Of a DNA stretch of 26,216 nt, positions 16,232 to 24,526 are shown piece after piece. Source of the stretch: DATGMS01 sp040905145. Lineage in GTDB: Bacteria > Bacteroidota > Bacteroidia > Cytophagales > Cyclobacteriaceae. The position numbers and the translations under genes were made by a program. The stretch covers positions 1 to 26,216 of the forward strand of contig JBBDSC010000167.1 of NCBI GenBank assembly GCA_040905145.1. Reading direction: 5' to 3'. The notes beneath the pieces are model-generated. The model was not told the DNA's origin. It ran no database searches and saw nothing but the letters and a program-made list of their open reading frames with translations. Position 1 is the first letter of the stretch; the number at the start of each line of letters is the position of its first letter.

Positions 16232-17461
16232 ATGTTATATAACGTAAAGGAATTAGCTAACGGCATCAGGATAGTTCATCAGGAAATTACCCATACCAGA
16301 TTAGTCCACTGTGGTTTTGTACTGGACATTGGAAGCAGGGACGAGTCCAAGGAACAAGAGGGATTGGCCCATTTTTGGGAACATATGGCTTTTAAGGGGA
16401 CTAAAAAACGAAAAGCTTTCCATATTCTGAACCGCCTGGATTCCGTAGGGGGGGAACTCAACGCCTATACCACCAAAGAGAAAATCTGTTTTTATTCCAG
16501 TGTACTAAAAACACATTTCAATAAATCCGCAGAACTTCTTTGTGACATCACCTTTAACAGCATTTTCCCCCCCAAACAAATAGAAAGAGAGAGACAGGTC
16601 ATTTTAGAGGAAATGGCCATGTACCGTGATTCCCCTGACGACTCTCTTCAAGATGAATTTGATGAAACCATTTTTCAAAATCATGCTTTGGGAAGAAACA
16701 TCTTGGGTACGGAAGAAACTGTTTCCCAATTTACCCAGCAGGATTTCTTTAACTTTATCTCCAGCAGGTTGGACACTTCGCGGATTGTATTTTCAGTAGT
16801 GGGCAATATCAGCTTTTCAAAGGTACTGAAGCAGGTTGAGGCTTTTCTGCTGAATATCCCTCCAAAAAAAAACCTGTTTGCAAGGAGCAGATTCCATAGC
16901 TATTCCCCTACATCCCGCGTGGTGTACAAGGAAATTTCTCAGGCACACTGCGCCATTGGAAAACCGGCATTGTCCCTTTATGATCCGAACAAGTTCAAAT
17001 TATTCCTCCTTAATAATATTTTGGGCGGTCCCAGCATGAATTCCAGATTAAACCTGGCCCTGAGGGAAAAATATGGCTATGTCTATAATATAGAATCCGT
17101 TTATCAGGCTTTTACCGATACAGGTTTTGTTGGCATTTTCTACGGAACGGAAGAAGGCACTTTCAATAAAGCCCGAAAAATAGCCCTGAAAGAAGTGAAA
17201 AGAATAAGGGAAAAAAAGTTGGGGAGCATGCAGCTTCATATGGCCAAGGAACAGGCTATTGGCCAAATGGCTATGGCGGAAGAAAACTACGTTTCCCTGA
17301 TGCTGGTTTATGGCAAAAGCTTATTGGATAAAGATAAGATTGACCCATTAGACACCATCTTCAGCATCATACGTAATACCACGGCAGAAGATCTACAGGA
17401 TATTGCCAATCAGGTTTTCGATGAGGACCAATTTAGTTTTCTCACCTATTTACCTAAATAA
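16232..17461 (+). CDS. M16 (insulinase/pitrilysin) family zinc peptidase
   Basis: Single-domain-pair member of the M16B family, like processing peptidases. The inverted zinc motif HFWEH gives zinc ligands H47 and H51 with the catalytic E50, and the distal glutamate lies at E127 in VILEEMAMYRDSP, the expected roughly 75 residues later. A C-terminal M16 domain follows from about 170, with GGPSMNSRLNLALREKYGYVYNI carrying the family's R/Y pair. At 409 residues it is one full N+C unit. No signal peptide is visible, suggesting cytoplasmic action. It begins a unit with the O-methyltransferase 2 nt downstream. Confidence 0.93.
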   Translation: MLYNVKELANGIRIVHQEITHTRLVHCGFVLDIGSRDESKEQEGLAHFWEHMAFKGTKKRKAFHILNRLDSVGGELNAYTTKEKICFYSSVLKTHFNKSAELLCDITFNSIFPPKQIERERQVILEEMAMYRDSPDDSLQDEFDETIFQNHALGRNILGTEETVSQFTQQDFFNFISSRLDTSRIVFSVVGNISFSKVLKQVEAFLLNIPPKKNLFARSRFHSYSPTSRVVYKEISQAHCAIGKPALSLYDPNKFKLFLLNNILGGPSMNSRLNLALREKYGYVYNIESVYQAFTDTGFVGIFYGTEEGTFNKARKIALKEVKRIREKKLGSMQLHMAKEQAIGQMAMAEENYVSLMLVYGKSLLDKDKIDPLDTIFSIIRNTTAEDLQDIANQVFDEDQFSFLTYLPK

Positions 17462-17463
17462 AA

Positions 17464-18108
17464 ATGGAACTATTCAGCCCAGAACTTCTCGCCTACTGTC
17501 AGGACCACACTTCACCGGAAGATGATATCTTAAAGCAAATCTCAAGGGAAACGCACGCAAAAGTCTTGATGCCCCGTATGCTTTCCGGGCACTTGCAGGG
17601 GAAGATCTTGGAGTTCATCGCAAAGATGTTATGTCCCAAGGTCATCCTGGAGATAGGGACTTTCACAGGATATTCTGCCATTTGTATGGCCAAAGGGCTA
17701 GCTCCCGGGGGTAATCTTATCACTTTGGACATCAATGAGGAATTGGAAGCTATGGTCAGGGGATTCTTTGGAAAACCAGGTTTATCCCCCAATATTGACT
17801 ACAGGATAGGTAATGCTTTGGATATCATCCCGGAATTGGAAGGCAATTTTGACCTGGTATTCATTGATGCAGATAAAATCAATTATGCCAACTATTATCA
17901 TTTGATCATTGACAGGGTTAACCAAGGGGGCATCATTTTGGCGGACAACGCTCTATGGTCAGGAAAGGTGTTGGTGCAAGAGGGAGAAAAAGTCCAAAAG
18001 GATACGCAGGCCATAATGGATTTTAACAGGTTAATCCAAGAGGATCCGCGAGTAGAAAATATTTTATTTCCGATCAGGGACGGTATCATGATGGCCAGAA
18101 AACTATAA
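17464..18108 (+). CDS. O-methyltransferase (family 3, catechol-type)
   Basis: SAM-dependent O-methyltransferase of the Methyltransf_3 family. The 214-residue protein has ILEIGTFTGYSAICMAKGL (motif I, about 60-78), the acidic LITLDINEE after strand 2, FDLVFIDADKINYANYY carrying the metal-binding aspartate, and GGIILADNALWSGKVL, in which the Asp-Asn pair completes the metal site. Bacterial members methylate catechol-like substrates, but the actual one is unknown. It starts 2 nt after the M16 peptidase stop and is followed 12 nt later by the transglycosylase, so all three are one transcription unit. Confidence 0.93.
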   Translation: MELFSPELLAYCQDHTSPEDDILKQISRETHAKVLMPRMLSGHLQGKILEFIAKMLCPKVILEIGTFTGYSAICMAKGLAPGGNLITLDINEELEAMVRGFFGKPGLSPNIDYRIGNALDIIPELEGNFDLVFIDADKINYANYYHLIIDRVNQGGIILADNALWSGKVLVQEGEKVQKDTQAIMDFNRLIQEDPRVENILFPIRDGIMMARKL

Positions 18109-18120
18109 CTACTACCAACA

Positions 18121-19686
18121 ATGAAATTTAAAATTAGCCTTTTTCTATTTATTTTTTATTTTTTTCATTATCCCCTGATGGCCCAATCCCCTCAGGTACC
18201 TAAAGTAATTCAATTTGCGGATATGAACCTCCGCCTGAATGAACAAGCAAGACGGGAAATCCAATTGGATGTGGATGCACTCTATAGAAGTCCAACTTAC
18301 TTCCAGATCAAATTGGACCGGGTAAATTTATACATGCCCACCATCGAAAGGGTGCTTAAAGAACAAGGAGTTCCTGAAGATCTTAAATATCTGGTTATTC
18401 AGGAAAGCAGTTTGATCGCCGACGCAGTTTCTACTTCCAATGCTGTAGGGTTCTGGCAATTTAAAAAAGGAACCGCAGAAGAAGTGTTTTTAAGGGTTGA
18501 CAATCAAATCGATGAAAGAAAAAACATCGTTTCATCCACTAAAGGGGCCGCACTTTATCTGAAAAAGCATCAAAATCACCTTGACAATTGGGCTTGTGCA
18601 TTGGTATCTTACCAGATGGGCCTAGGGGGCGCAAGAAGATATTTTGGGGACAAATATAAGGGAAAGCGGACGATGAATATTGACAGGAATTCCCACTGGT
18701 ATCTGAAAAAGTTTTTGGCCCATAAAATTGCTTTCGAAGGCCAGTTGGGAAAACTGGTGAGTCATGGAGGTTTTCTTCAGGAATATAGGGTAACCGGCCC
18801 CACCAACCTTGCCGAACTATCCAAAAACCTGGGTGTATCGGAAAGCCATCTCAAGGAGCAAAATAAGTGGACTTCCAATGGTAAAATACCTGCAGACCGT
18901 CCATATACTGTTACTTATGTCCAAAAAGGTCTAGCCACTAACAGGCCCGTATTTGCTTCCAATGAGCAGAAAGTGAACTACACCCTCCCGGCAAAGCTAA
19001 ATGCCCAGGAATATCCGAAGATCACGGGAAACAGAAGGCTTGAAGATAAACCCGATCAGATAAAAGTAAATGGTATTAAGGGCATACTGGCCAAAAGGAC
19101 CGCTTCCCAAGAGGAATTTTCAGCTCAAACAGAGGTCCGTAAAAGAAAGATCAGAAGAGTGAATGACCTCAAAAAATCAGATAAAATTATAGCGGGGAAT
19201 TATTATTACACCAAAAGAAAAAAAGGGAAAGCCAAAGTAGAAGAACACATTGTCCAGCCAGACGAAACGCTGTGGGAAATTTCCCAAATCTACGGGATAA
19301 GATTACATTCCTTAAAAGCTAAAAACAGGATTTATAAAGATACGGATCTAAAGCCCGGTATGGTGTTAAAACTCCAGGAATACCGCAAAAGAAATGAGGA
19401 GATTGCGTATGTAAAAACAGCCCCTCTAAGTACTGACAACACCTCCAAACCCGGTAAGGCAGAGGAAAAAGTGCAGTCCCTCTCTTCTACTTACCGTCCA
19501 GCCTCAAATGACAACTCCTCAACAAAAGCGAAAGATGGGAACATTAATCATTTGGTAAAGGCCGGTGATACGCTATATGCCATTTCCCGTAAATATAAAA
19601 CAACTATAGATGAACTCAGGAATTGGAACAACCTCACTAATGAAAGCATTCTTAGGATAGGTCAGGTTATAATCATTAAAAAGTAG
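18121..19686 (+). CDS. Exported lytic transglycosylase with two LysM domains (MltD-like)
   Basis: Cleaves peptidoglycan strands, forming anhydromuramoyl ends. The 521-residue protein has a signal peptide (1 to about 21, ending LMAQ), an SLT domain around 75-230 with catalytic Glu95 in the VIQESSL motif, NAVGFWQFKKGTA and ALVSYQMGLGG blocks, then a basic linker and two C-terminal LysM domains, about 376-421 (EEHIVQPDETLWEISQIYG) and 475-520 (HLVKAGDTLYAISRKYK). Signal peptide plus LysM indicate a periplasmic or outer-membrane-side peptidoglycan location. No lipobox Cys is seen. MltD of E. coli has the same order. Third gene of the M16 unit. Confidence 0.94.
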   Translation: MKFKISLFLFIFYFFHYPLMAQSPQVPKVIQFADMNLRLNEQARREIQLDVDALYRSPTYFQIKLDRVNLYMPTIERVLKEQGVPEDLKYLVIQESSLIADAVSTSNAVGFWQFKKGTAEEVFLRVDNQIDERKNIVSSTKGAALYLKKHQNHLDNWACALVSYQMGLGGARRYFGDKYKGKRTMNIDRNSHWYLKKFLAHKIAFEGQLGKLVSHGGFLQEYRVTGPTNLAELSKNLGVSESHLKEQNKWTSNGKIPADRPYTVTYVQKGLATNRPVFASNEQKVNYTLPAKLNAQEYPKITGNRRLEDKPDQIKVNGIKGILAKRTASQEEFSAQTEVRKRKIRRVNDLKKSDKIIAGNYYYTKRKKGKAKVEEHIVQPDETLWEISQIYGIRLHSLKAKNRIYKDTDLKPGMVLKLQEYRKRNEEIAYVKTAPLSTDNTSKPGKAEEKVQSLSSTYRPASNDNSSTKAKDGNINHLVKAGDTLYAISRKYKTTIDELRNWNNLTNESILRIGQVIIIKK

Positions 19687-19709
19687 CAAAGTTCATTCGG
19701 TCAGAAGTG

Positions 19710-19717
19710 TATCTTTG
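19710..19717 (+). promoter_or_regulatory. -7 box for the DUF3078 gene
   Basis: TATCTTTG matches TAnnTTTG and is identical to the -7 box of rplM. It lies 23 nt upstream of the ATG at 19741, so the DUF3078 gene has a likely promoter of its own although it follows the transglycosylase by only 54 bp. No convincing -33 TTTG was found. Confidence 0.5.
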
Positions 19718-19740
19718 CACAAAATTAATTTAATTGTGGA

Positions 19741-20736
19741 ATGTTGAAGTATCTTTTTGGTTTTGTATTCTTGCTTACTTTTAACCCTGTGGATTTAATT
19801 GCCCAGGACAAGAGTAAAGTTACGATGGCAGATACTGTGATCATTGGTAGTGATACTTTAATTATGCTGGGGGATTCCCTTATTTTCACCCCTGAGGTGA
19901 AGGAAATCTATTGGAAGAGGGGCGGGAATTATAACTTAAGTATACAGCAGGTCAGTCTATCCAATTGGGCTGGGGGTGGAGCAAGTTCATTCGCCCTGAA
20001 TACCGGCATCAATCTATTTGCCAACTATAATAGAAACAATAAAATTTGGGATACCCAATTGACTATCAGCCTTGGGGTCAACAGACAAGGTGACCGGTCC
20101 TTTCCTACCCGTAAGACCAATGACAACTTTGTCTTCACCAGTAAATATGGCCGGGAGCTTTCTGAAAGTTTGTATCTTTCCACACAAATTGATGCAAGGA
20201 CACAATTGTTGAAGGGGTTTAAATATTTCAAGCCTTCTGGGGCTGACCTGGAAACCAGAAATGTGATTTCTGATTTGTTGAGCCCGGGATATATCCAATC
20301 CTCCACGGGTCTTAACTTTCAAAAGGAATATAAGGGCAATAATAAATTTTCCACCATTGTTTCTCCCTTCACAGGTCGTTTCACCATCGTCTTGCATGAT
20401 TCACTCAGCAGGGCGGGAGCTTTTGGGGTGATCCCAGGGGAAAACATTCGACCTGAAGCGGGTATATCCCTGAGCACTTCAATAGACACAGACCTCCTGC
20501 AGAATATGAGATGGAAGGCCAACCTAAATCTTTTTTCCAGTTACGAAAATCTGGGGAATACTGTCGTCAATTTTAATTCTGTCATCAGTATGAAAGTAAA
20601 TAAGTATATCACCACGAGAATTGAGACCTTGCTCATTTACGACGAAAATGTTTTTATTGAAATGGATGACGGCACATCCTCCCAGGCCATTCAATTGCAG
20701 AACCTCATCAATTTTGGGATCGGTTTAGATTTTTAA
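19741..20736 (+). CDS. DUF3078 domain-containing outer-envelope protein
   Basis: A 331-residue exported protein of a Bacteroidetes family without known biochemical role. Signal peptide about 1-21 (YLFGFVFLLTF...LIAQ). The mature chain begins with a short acidic repeat-like stretch (TVIIGSDTLIMLGDSLIF) and then a long DUF3078 region, recognisable by SLSNWAGGGASSFALNTGINLFANY, and alternating beta-rich segments to the terminal NFGIGLDF. That ending, aromatic at the C-terminus, is what outer-membrane beta-barrel proteins usually have, so an outer-membrane barrel is plausible. It follows the transglycosylase by 54 bp but has its own promoter-like box, and converges on dnaX. Confidence 0.85.
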   Translation: MLKYLFGFVFLLTFNPVDLIAQDKSKVTMADTVIIGSDTLIMLGDSLIFTPEVKEIYWKRGGNYNLSIQQVSLSNWAGGGASSFALNTGINLFANYNRNNKIWDTQLTISLGVNRQGDRSFPTRKTNDNFVFTSKYGRELSESLYLSTQIDARTQLLKGFKYFKPSGADLETRNVISDLLSPGYIQSSTGLNFQKEYKGNNKFSTIVSPFTGRFTIVLHDSLSRAGAFGVIPGENIRPEAGISLSTSIDTDLLQNMRWKANLNLFSSYENLGNTVVNFNSVISMKVNKYITTRIETLLIYDENVFIEMDDGTSSQAIQLQNLINFGIGLDF

Positions 20737-20806
20737 AAATTTACTCCTATACAGCTTAGACGGTCTGATGTTATCATAATTCACAAAATGTGATTAATAA
20801 AAATCC

Positions 20807-20845
20807 CAATAAAAGGCTGAAAATTAAGATGGTTTCCTTTTATTG
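20807..20845. terminator. Inverted repeat between convergent DUF3078 and dnaX genes
   Basis: CAATAAAAGG at 20807-20816 is the exact complement of CCTTTTATTG at 20836-20845, with a 19-nt loop. Placed between two convergent genes it may serve as a bidirectional terminator, but no long T run follows and the loop is large. A second small hairpin (CTCCTC/GAGGAT) is at 20851-20864. Confidence 0.4.
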
Positions 20846-20940
20846 AAAACTCCTCAGATGAGGATTAATTCTTGGGAGGCATTTATCGATCTGACATCAT
20901 AACCACTTCTGGTATCCTGTTACCCCAGGAGTTTCTTCTT

Positions 20941-21528
20941 TTAAAAGTCCGTTTTCAGCCCAAAACGCTTCTGTAATTCTTTTAATGCCGGGGACTTTTC
21001 CCTCAAATACATTAATTTATCCGTGGAAGTGTAAAGTTTGGCGCTGTTAACGGCTTCTTCTTTGATTTGAAATGAAATTTCTACTTTATGATTTTGGAGG
21101 GATTGCCGGAGCAATGCTATTAACTCCGGTTTTAATTTCAAAAAAATATCTTTCTGGATTTCCCCGTTTAAGAAAAAGATTATCTTCTGTTCGCTGATCT
21201 CAAAAGGCTGCTTAATCACAGCAGTCTCCATGTTTTTTTTCTTCTCTTTGAATTCATGGATAATCCCATCCAGAACGTCCTGAAGTCGAGCCTGATCAAA
21301 AGTCTCCTGCACTTGTGCAATTGGGGCCGCTTCCTCCAATACCGTCTCTTTGGCTATGAATTGGGCTTCATTCTCCTGATTGGGCTTATCCCTGACCATT
21401 CTTTTTACTTCCGACAAGCTTGAAGGAATGGAAAGGGTCTTTTGTACGGTGGATTTTTTATTGAAGCTATCTTCCTTTTGGCTGAATTTTTCTGCGATAT
21501 CCGATGAAGCCTGATCAACTCCTAGTCT
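20941..21528 (-). CDS. dnaX: DnaX tau-specific C-terminal extension in the -1 frame
   Basis: Directly after the A10 tract the -1 frame is open for 195 codons (37 codons from AGA at 21528 to 21418, then 158 to the stop at 20941), and nowhere is there a good start: the first candidate, at 21417, is a TTG with no start context. The sequence resembles the C-terminal part of Bacteroidetes DnaX, ending in KLYTSTDKLMYLREKSPALKELQKRFGLKTDF, so I read it as the tail of tau, about 575 residues when joined to the 380 frame-0 residues. It would carry the polymerase-contact region. It is either reached by slippage or a single-base length error in the run; a separate gene is unlikely. Confidence 0.75.
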   Translation of the reverse strand, partial: RLGVDQASSDIAEKFSQKEDSFNKKSTVQKTLSIPSSLSEVKRMVRDKPNQENEAQFIAKETVLEEAAPIAQVQETFDQARLQDVLDGIIHEFKEKKKNMETAVIKQPFEISEQKIIFFLNGEIQKDIFLKLKPELIALLRQSLQNHKVEISFQIKEEAVNSAKLYTSTDKLMYLREKSPALKELQKRFGLKTDF

Positions 21529-22667
21529 TTTTTTTTTGACTCCTCCTGTACCACTGCGGCCAATGAGATCGCCTGGGGCAGTTTCGCCAGCTTTAACAAA
21601 GCCAATTCCACATGTAACCTTTGGTTTTTACTGCTTTTATAGTTCAGATCAGCATGGTTGCAAACATTCAATGCAGATAAAAGAAAAGAGATTGGGGTCT
21701 TGCCGGATTGGATGATATAGCGCTCTTTCGCACTCTCGGAAACCTGCAACAATTCTACTGTAGCCGTATCTTTACAGACCATCAAATCACGGAAATGTTC
21801 ACTTAACCCCACTATAAAGTTATGAGCATCAAACCCTTTTTTGAGGATTTCATCAAAGATCAACAAGGTCTGGGAAATGCTCTCCTCCAGCAAAGCATCG
21901 GTCAGCTTGAAGTAATAATCATAGTCAAGGATATGAAGATTGTTAATGGTCTCTTCATAGGTCAGCTTCCTTCCAGCAGAATAGGTTACGATCAGGTCAA
22001 AAACAGAAAGTGCATCCCTCAATGCTCCATCCGCTTTGGTGGCAATCAACCTCAGTGCCTCTTCTTCATAGCTGATCTTCTCTTCCGAGGCAATATATTT
22101 AAGATGTTCGCCAATGTCCTTGATCTGTATTCTGTTAAAATCAAATATCTGACACCTGGAAAGTATGGTAGGAATGATTTTATGTTTTTCCGTAGTAGCC
22201 AATATAAAGATGGCATATTTAGGGGGCTCCTCCAAGGTCTTCAGGAAGGCGTTAAAAGCCGATGCGGAGAGCATGTGGACCTCATCAATGATGTAGATTT
22301 TATATTTGCCCTTTTGTGGCGCATATCTCACCTGATCTACCAGGTTCCGGATATCATCCACAGAATTGTTGGAAGCCGCATCCAATTCATGCACATTAAA
22401 GGAGCTGTTTGAATTAAAGGCTTTGCAGGAATCACAGATGTTGCAGGCTTCAAAATCAGCCGTAAGATTTTCACAGTTGATGGTTTTGGCCAGTATCCTG
22501 GCGCAGGTGGTCTTTCCTACCCCACGTGGGCCACAAAATAAAAATGCCTGGGCCAAGTGATTGTTCTTGATTGCATTCTTTAAGGTAGTGGTGATATGCT
22601 GTTGCCCTACCACACTTTTAAAATTGGAAGGCCTATATTTTCTGGCTGAAACTACAAAATTTTCCAT
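21522..22667 (-). CDS. dnaX: DNA polymerase III subunit gamma (DnaX, frame 0)
   Basis: The AAA+ motor of the sliding-clamp loader. The 381-residue frame-0 product has Walker A GPRGVGKTT near residue 45, a zinc-binding Cys cluster (CENLTADFEACNICDSC), Walker B IYIIDEVHMLS, the sensor and arginine-finger regions LATTEKHKI and SRCQIF, and the DnaX III oligomerisation domain to about 370. It ends EESKKKD then TAG at 21522-21524, immediately after ten A. The long form continues in the -1 frame (next entry). Start ATG at 22667 gives the standard MENFVVSARKYRPSNF N-terminus. The short product matches gamma in organisms that make two forms. Confidence 0.95.
   Translation of the reverse strand: MENFVVSARKYRPSNFKSVVGQQHITTTLKNAIKNNHLAQAFLFCGPRGVGKTTCARILAKTINCENLTADFEACNICDSCKAFNSNSSFNVHELDAASNNSVDDIRNLVDQVRYAPQKGKYKIYIIDEVHMLSASAFNAFLKTLEEPPKYAIFILATTEKHKIIPTILSRCQIFDFNRIQIKDIGEHLKYIASEEKISYEEEALRLIATKADGALRDALSVFDLIVTYSAGRKLTYEETINNLHILDYDYYFKLTDALLEESISQTLLIFDEILKKGFDAHNFIVGLSEHFRDLMVCKDTATVELLQVSESAKERYIIQSGKTPISFLLSALNVCNHADLNYKSSKNQRLHVELALLKLAKLPQAISLAAVVQEESKKKD
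21528..21547 (-). promoter_or_regulatory. dnaX slip site: A10 tract with upstream AGGAGG
   Basis: On the minus strand AGGAGG (plus 21542-21547) is followed by AGTC-type spacing of 4 nt and ten A (21528-21537), then GAC TAG. Frame 0 reads TCA AAA AAA AAA GAC TAG; slipping back one base reads AGA CTA GGA and enters the tau frame. E. coli dnaX uses -1 frameshifting helped by an upstream SD-like sequence, and Thermus dnaX uses RNA polymerase slippage on a run of nine A. Here an added A in the mRNA would also give tau. Confidence 0.6.
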
Positions 22668-22883
22668 CGCTGCAAGATATGAAATTATTCTAAATCCATT
22701 AGCTCAAGGCGGTATATTCATTACCTGATTTTTGTCTATGCCATTGACCTTCCCGGAATTTTGATTAAAAACAAGCACAACCCAATCATCCCATTTCTTT
22801 TTACCTTAAGACCTGTTGTCACATAAGAAGTCAAAGTTAATATAGAGATAAAAATACCTTCCTTGTACCATTACCCAAGGGAA

Positions 22884-23678
22884 TCAGAAATCAAGTGACA
22901 TGCCTGTTTTTATGGAATATATAAGCTTGGTAATGGGAACAACAGGTTTGTCCTCATAAGCCAGGTCAAAAGAATTGGTCAAAGAAAATCTTTCGGTGAG
23001 TTTGGCGTTGATGATGAGGGAACTGCTGATCCTGTTTCTGAATCCTTCTATGGATTTATCATACCCCACCTGATAATAATTGACCAGGTTCAGGTCAATG
23101 TATTTATTAATGACGGTCTGAAAAGAGAGGTAATTGGAGCTTTTGAACAAACCCACTTCCAACGATTCCCGGGTATGGGGATATCGCCACTTTTCATATT
23201 CATACATCCCTCCAATTCCAATTAAAAAGGTGGTTTTTTCTGATTTGATGATATCATGTCTGATGCCTCCCCCGAAAATCCACCGGGGATCCAGGCCCCG
23301 GAAATTGTCAAAAGAATATTGGATAAAGGTTTCATAGTTGATTTTTTGGTCCCGTAAATAATTGGCCCGTCCATGGAAATATCCAAAATTCAGGATACCC
23401 ACCTCATTGACTTTAAGGTAATCGAATTTTGAAACAAATATATAAGCATGTTCTTGGGGGTAAAACAAGGTATTAATGTCAAAATTAAAGCCAAAAAGGT
23501 GAGCCGGTTCTGTTTCTGCAGCGCTTCTATTGTTGGCGTTAAGGCCCACAGTTGCTTTTACCATAAAATTCTTGGCGGTATCTTTTTCCAGCCTCAACCT
23601 TTCGATATTAAGAATCTGGGAGTGGACCAAAAAGGGCGATAAAAAAAACAGAAACAACAACCATGGATTTTTTAGCAT
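22884..23678 (-). CDS. DUF481-like outer-membrane protein
   Basis: A 264-residue exported protein: signal peptide about 1-20 (LLFLFFLSPFLVHS), then a beta-rich chain with repeated alternating patterns (FMVKATVGLNANN, YIFVSKFDYLKV, YLRDQKINYETFIQYSFDNF, FLIGIGGMYEYEKW) and an ending with KTGMSLDF, an aromatic C-terminus typical of outer-membrane barrels. This matches DUF481-type proteins. No function is established; it is not clearly coupled to dnaX, which starts about 215 bp away with a gap that holds no gene. A TATTTTTG box lies upstream. Confidence 0.75.
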   Translation of the reverse strand: MLKNPWLLFLFFLSPFLVHSQILNIERLRLEKDTAKNFMVKATVGLNANNRSAAETEPAHLFGFNFDINTLFYPQEHAYIFVSKFDYLKVNEVGILNFGYFHGRANYLRDQKINYETFIQYSFDNFRGLDPRWIFGGGIRHDIIKSEKTTFLIGIGGMYEYEKWRYPHTRESLEVGLFKSSNYLSFQTVINKYIDLNLVNYYQVGYDKSIEGFRNRISSSLIINAKLTERFSLTNSFDLAYEDKPVVPITKLIYSIKTGMSLDF

Positions 23679-23740
23679 AACTGATTTTAAATTTTAAGGC
23701 ATAATAGAAACCGCATTAACCAGAATAGACTTTCCACATG

Positions 23741-23748
23741 CAAAAATA
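23741..23748 (-). promoter_or_regulatory. -7 box for the DUF481-like gene
   Basis: On the minus strand this reads TATTTTTG, matching TAnnTTTG, 63 nt upstream of the start at 23678. The -33 element is not evident. Confidence 0.35.
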
Positions 23749-23840
23749 GGGCAAGCCTTTCGGTAAAATTATTCCACGAAAAAAAAGTTCTTACCATGGG
23801 AACGAATTTAAAGGAAAGAATGTATTCAATACTGTATTAT

Positions 23841-24248
23841 GGGGCTGACCGGTATTGACAGTAGGAGTGAAGACTGGGCTCGCATGTCGGGTGGTGTATG
23901 TACATCCGTGAATAATTCATACAAACTATAATTGGCGAATCTAATTACGCCATGGCTGCCTAATCTAACCGATACGTCGGATTTAGATCAAGCTTAAAGG
24001 GTTGAGTTACGATAGTGATTCCCCGGCCACATCCCGCAACCCTCCGTCTTGTCGGGGTTGATCCTGGGGTGTCGATAAGACAGGACTAGTGCCTATGATG
24101 CTATTAAGTAGGTGCGAAATTCAATAGCTAAGTGTCAGGACAGGTGTGTTGCCCAGCAGTCCGGCATCGAAAACCCAACAGGCAACTAAACATGTAGACG
24201 GTACGGTGTTTCCCTATCTGGACGCGAGTTCGAATCTCGCCAGCTCCA
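23841..24248 (+). ncRNA. ssrA: tmRNA (ssrA)
   Basis: Rescues ribosomes stalled on broken mRNA and tags the peptide for degradation. The 5' end GGGGCTGACCGGTATTGACA and the 3' T-arm GCGAG-TTCGAAT-CTCGC and acceptor CAGCTCC pair as a tRNA-like domain with one G-U pair; CCA is not encoded (A at 24248 is followed by CTA). The tag frame runs GGC at 23934 to TAA at 23961: G-E-S-N-Y-A-M-A-A, ending in the protease-recognised Ala-Ala. Such tags are typical of Bacteroidetes. Length about 408 nt before CCA addition. The 3' end is a classic integration target and integrase remnants follow within 300 bp. Confidence 0.95.
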
Positions 24249-24250
24249 CT
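24226..24250. other. Putative attachment site at the ssrA 3' end
   Basis: The T-arm/acceptor region of ssrA is a favoured core for tyrosine recombinases because integration there leaves a functional gene. An integrase-derived relic begins 280 bp downstream. I found no second copy of the TTCGAATCTCGCCAGCTCCA stretch in the window, so the other end of any element lies beyond 26216 or is lost. Confidence 0.4.
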
Positions 24251-24393
24251 AAGAGCGTAGTTGAATGTTAAAAATTATCTGCAGAACCTACCACGTTAAC
24301 GCAGTTGTTCAACCAAGCAGGAAGAATAAAAACATTGATTTTGAGCAAATTAAGCTGATTTTAAATAAAAACCCTTCCTTTTTATCATCATCG

Positions 24394-24427
24394 AAAAGCC
24401 TGTGAAGATCTTCTTTACAGGCTTTTT
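24394..24427 (+). terminator. Rho-independent terminator downstream of ssrA
   Basis: AAAAGCCTGT at 24394-24403 pairs with ACAGGCTTTT at 24417-24426, followed by TCTTTTT. The loop region contains the palindrome GAAGATCTTC, which can extend the fold. It lies about 145 nt after the tmRNA end, either the tmRNA's own terminator left by insertion or part of the inserted DNA. Confidence 0.75.
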
Positions 24428-24473
24428 CTTTTTGGTCTAAACTACCAAAATTTACATAAATGCCCGTAATTCC

Positions 24474-24514
24474 AGTGCGTCTTTTAGTGCGTCTTTGTGA
24501 AATGGAAAAGACGC
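24474..24514. repeat. Tandem and inverted GCGTCTTT repeats before the integrase relic
   Basis: AGTGCGTCTTTT at 24474-24485 is followed at once by AGTGCGTCTTTG at 24486-24497 (11 of 12 identical), and GCGTCTTT recurs inverted as AAAGACGC at 24507-24514, giving an 8-bp stem. Such clustered short repeats next to a tyrosine recombinase gene are what arm-type integrase sites look like, though a transcription-control role is equally possible. Confidence 0.4.
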
Positions 24515-24526
24515 CACGAATGACGC

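Noticed and set aside
20781..20793. TCACA-AAA-TGTGA palindrome as a CRP site
   Set aside because: Half-sites are in the reverse order and spacing of a CRP site (TGTGA-N6-TCACA), it lies downstream of a gene, and no CRP is implied in this lineage.
20941..21417. The 158-codon frame as an independent hypothetical gene
   Set aside because: It starts at TTG with no start context, is continuous with the A10 run upstream in the -1 frame, and ends in DnaX-like sequence; it is the tau tail.
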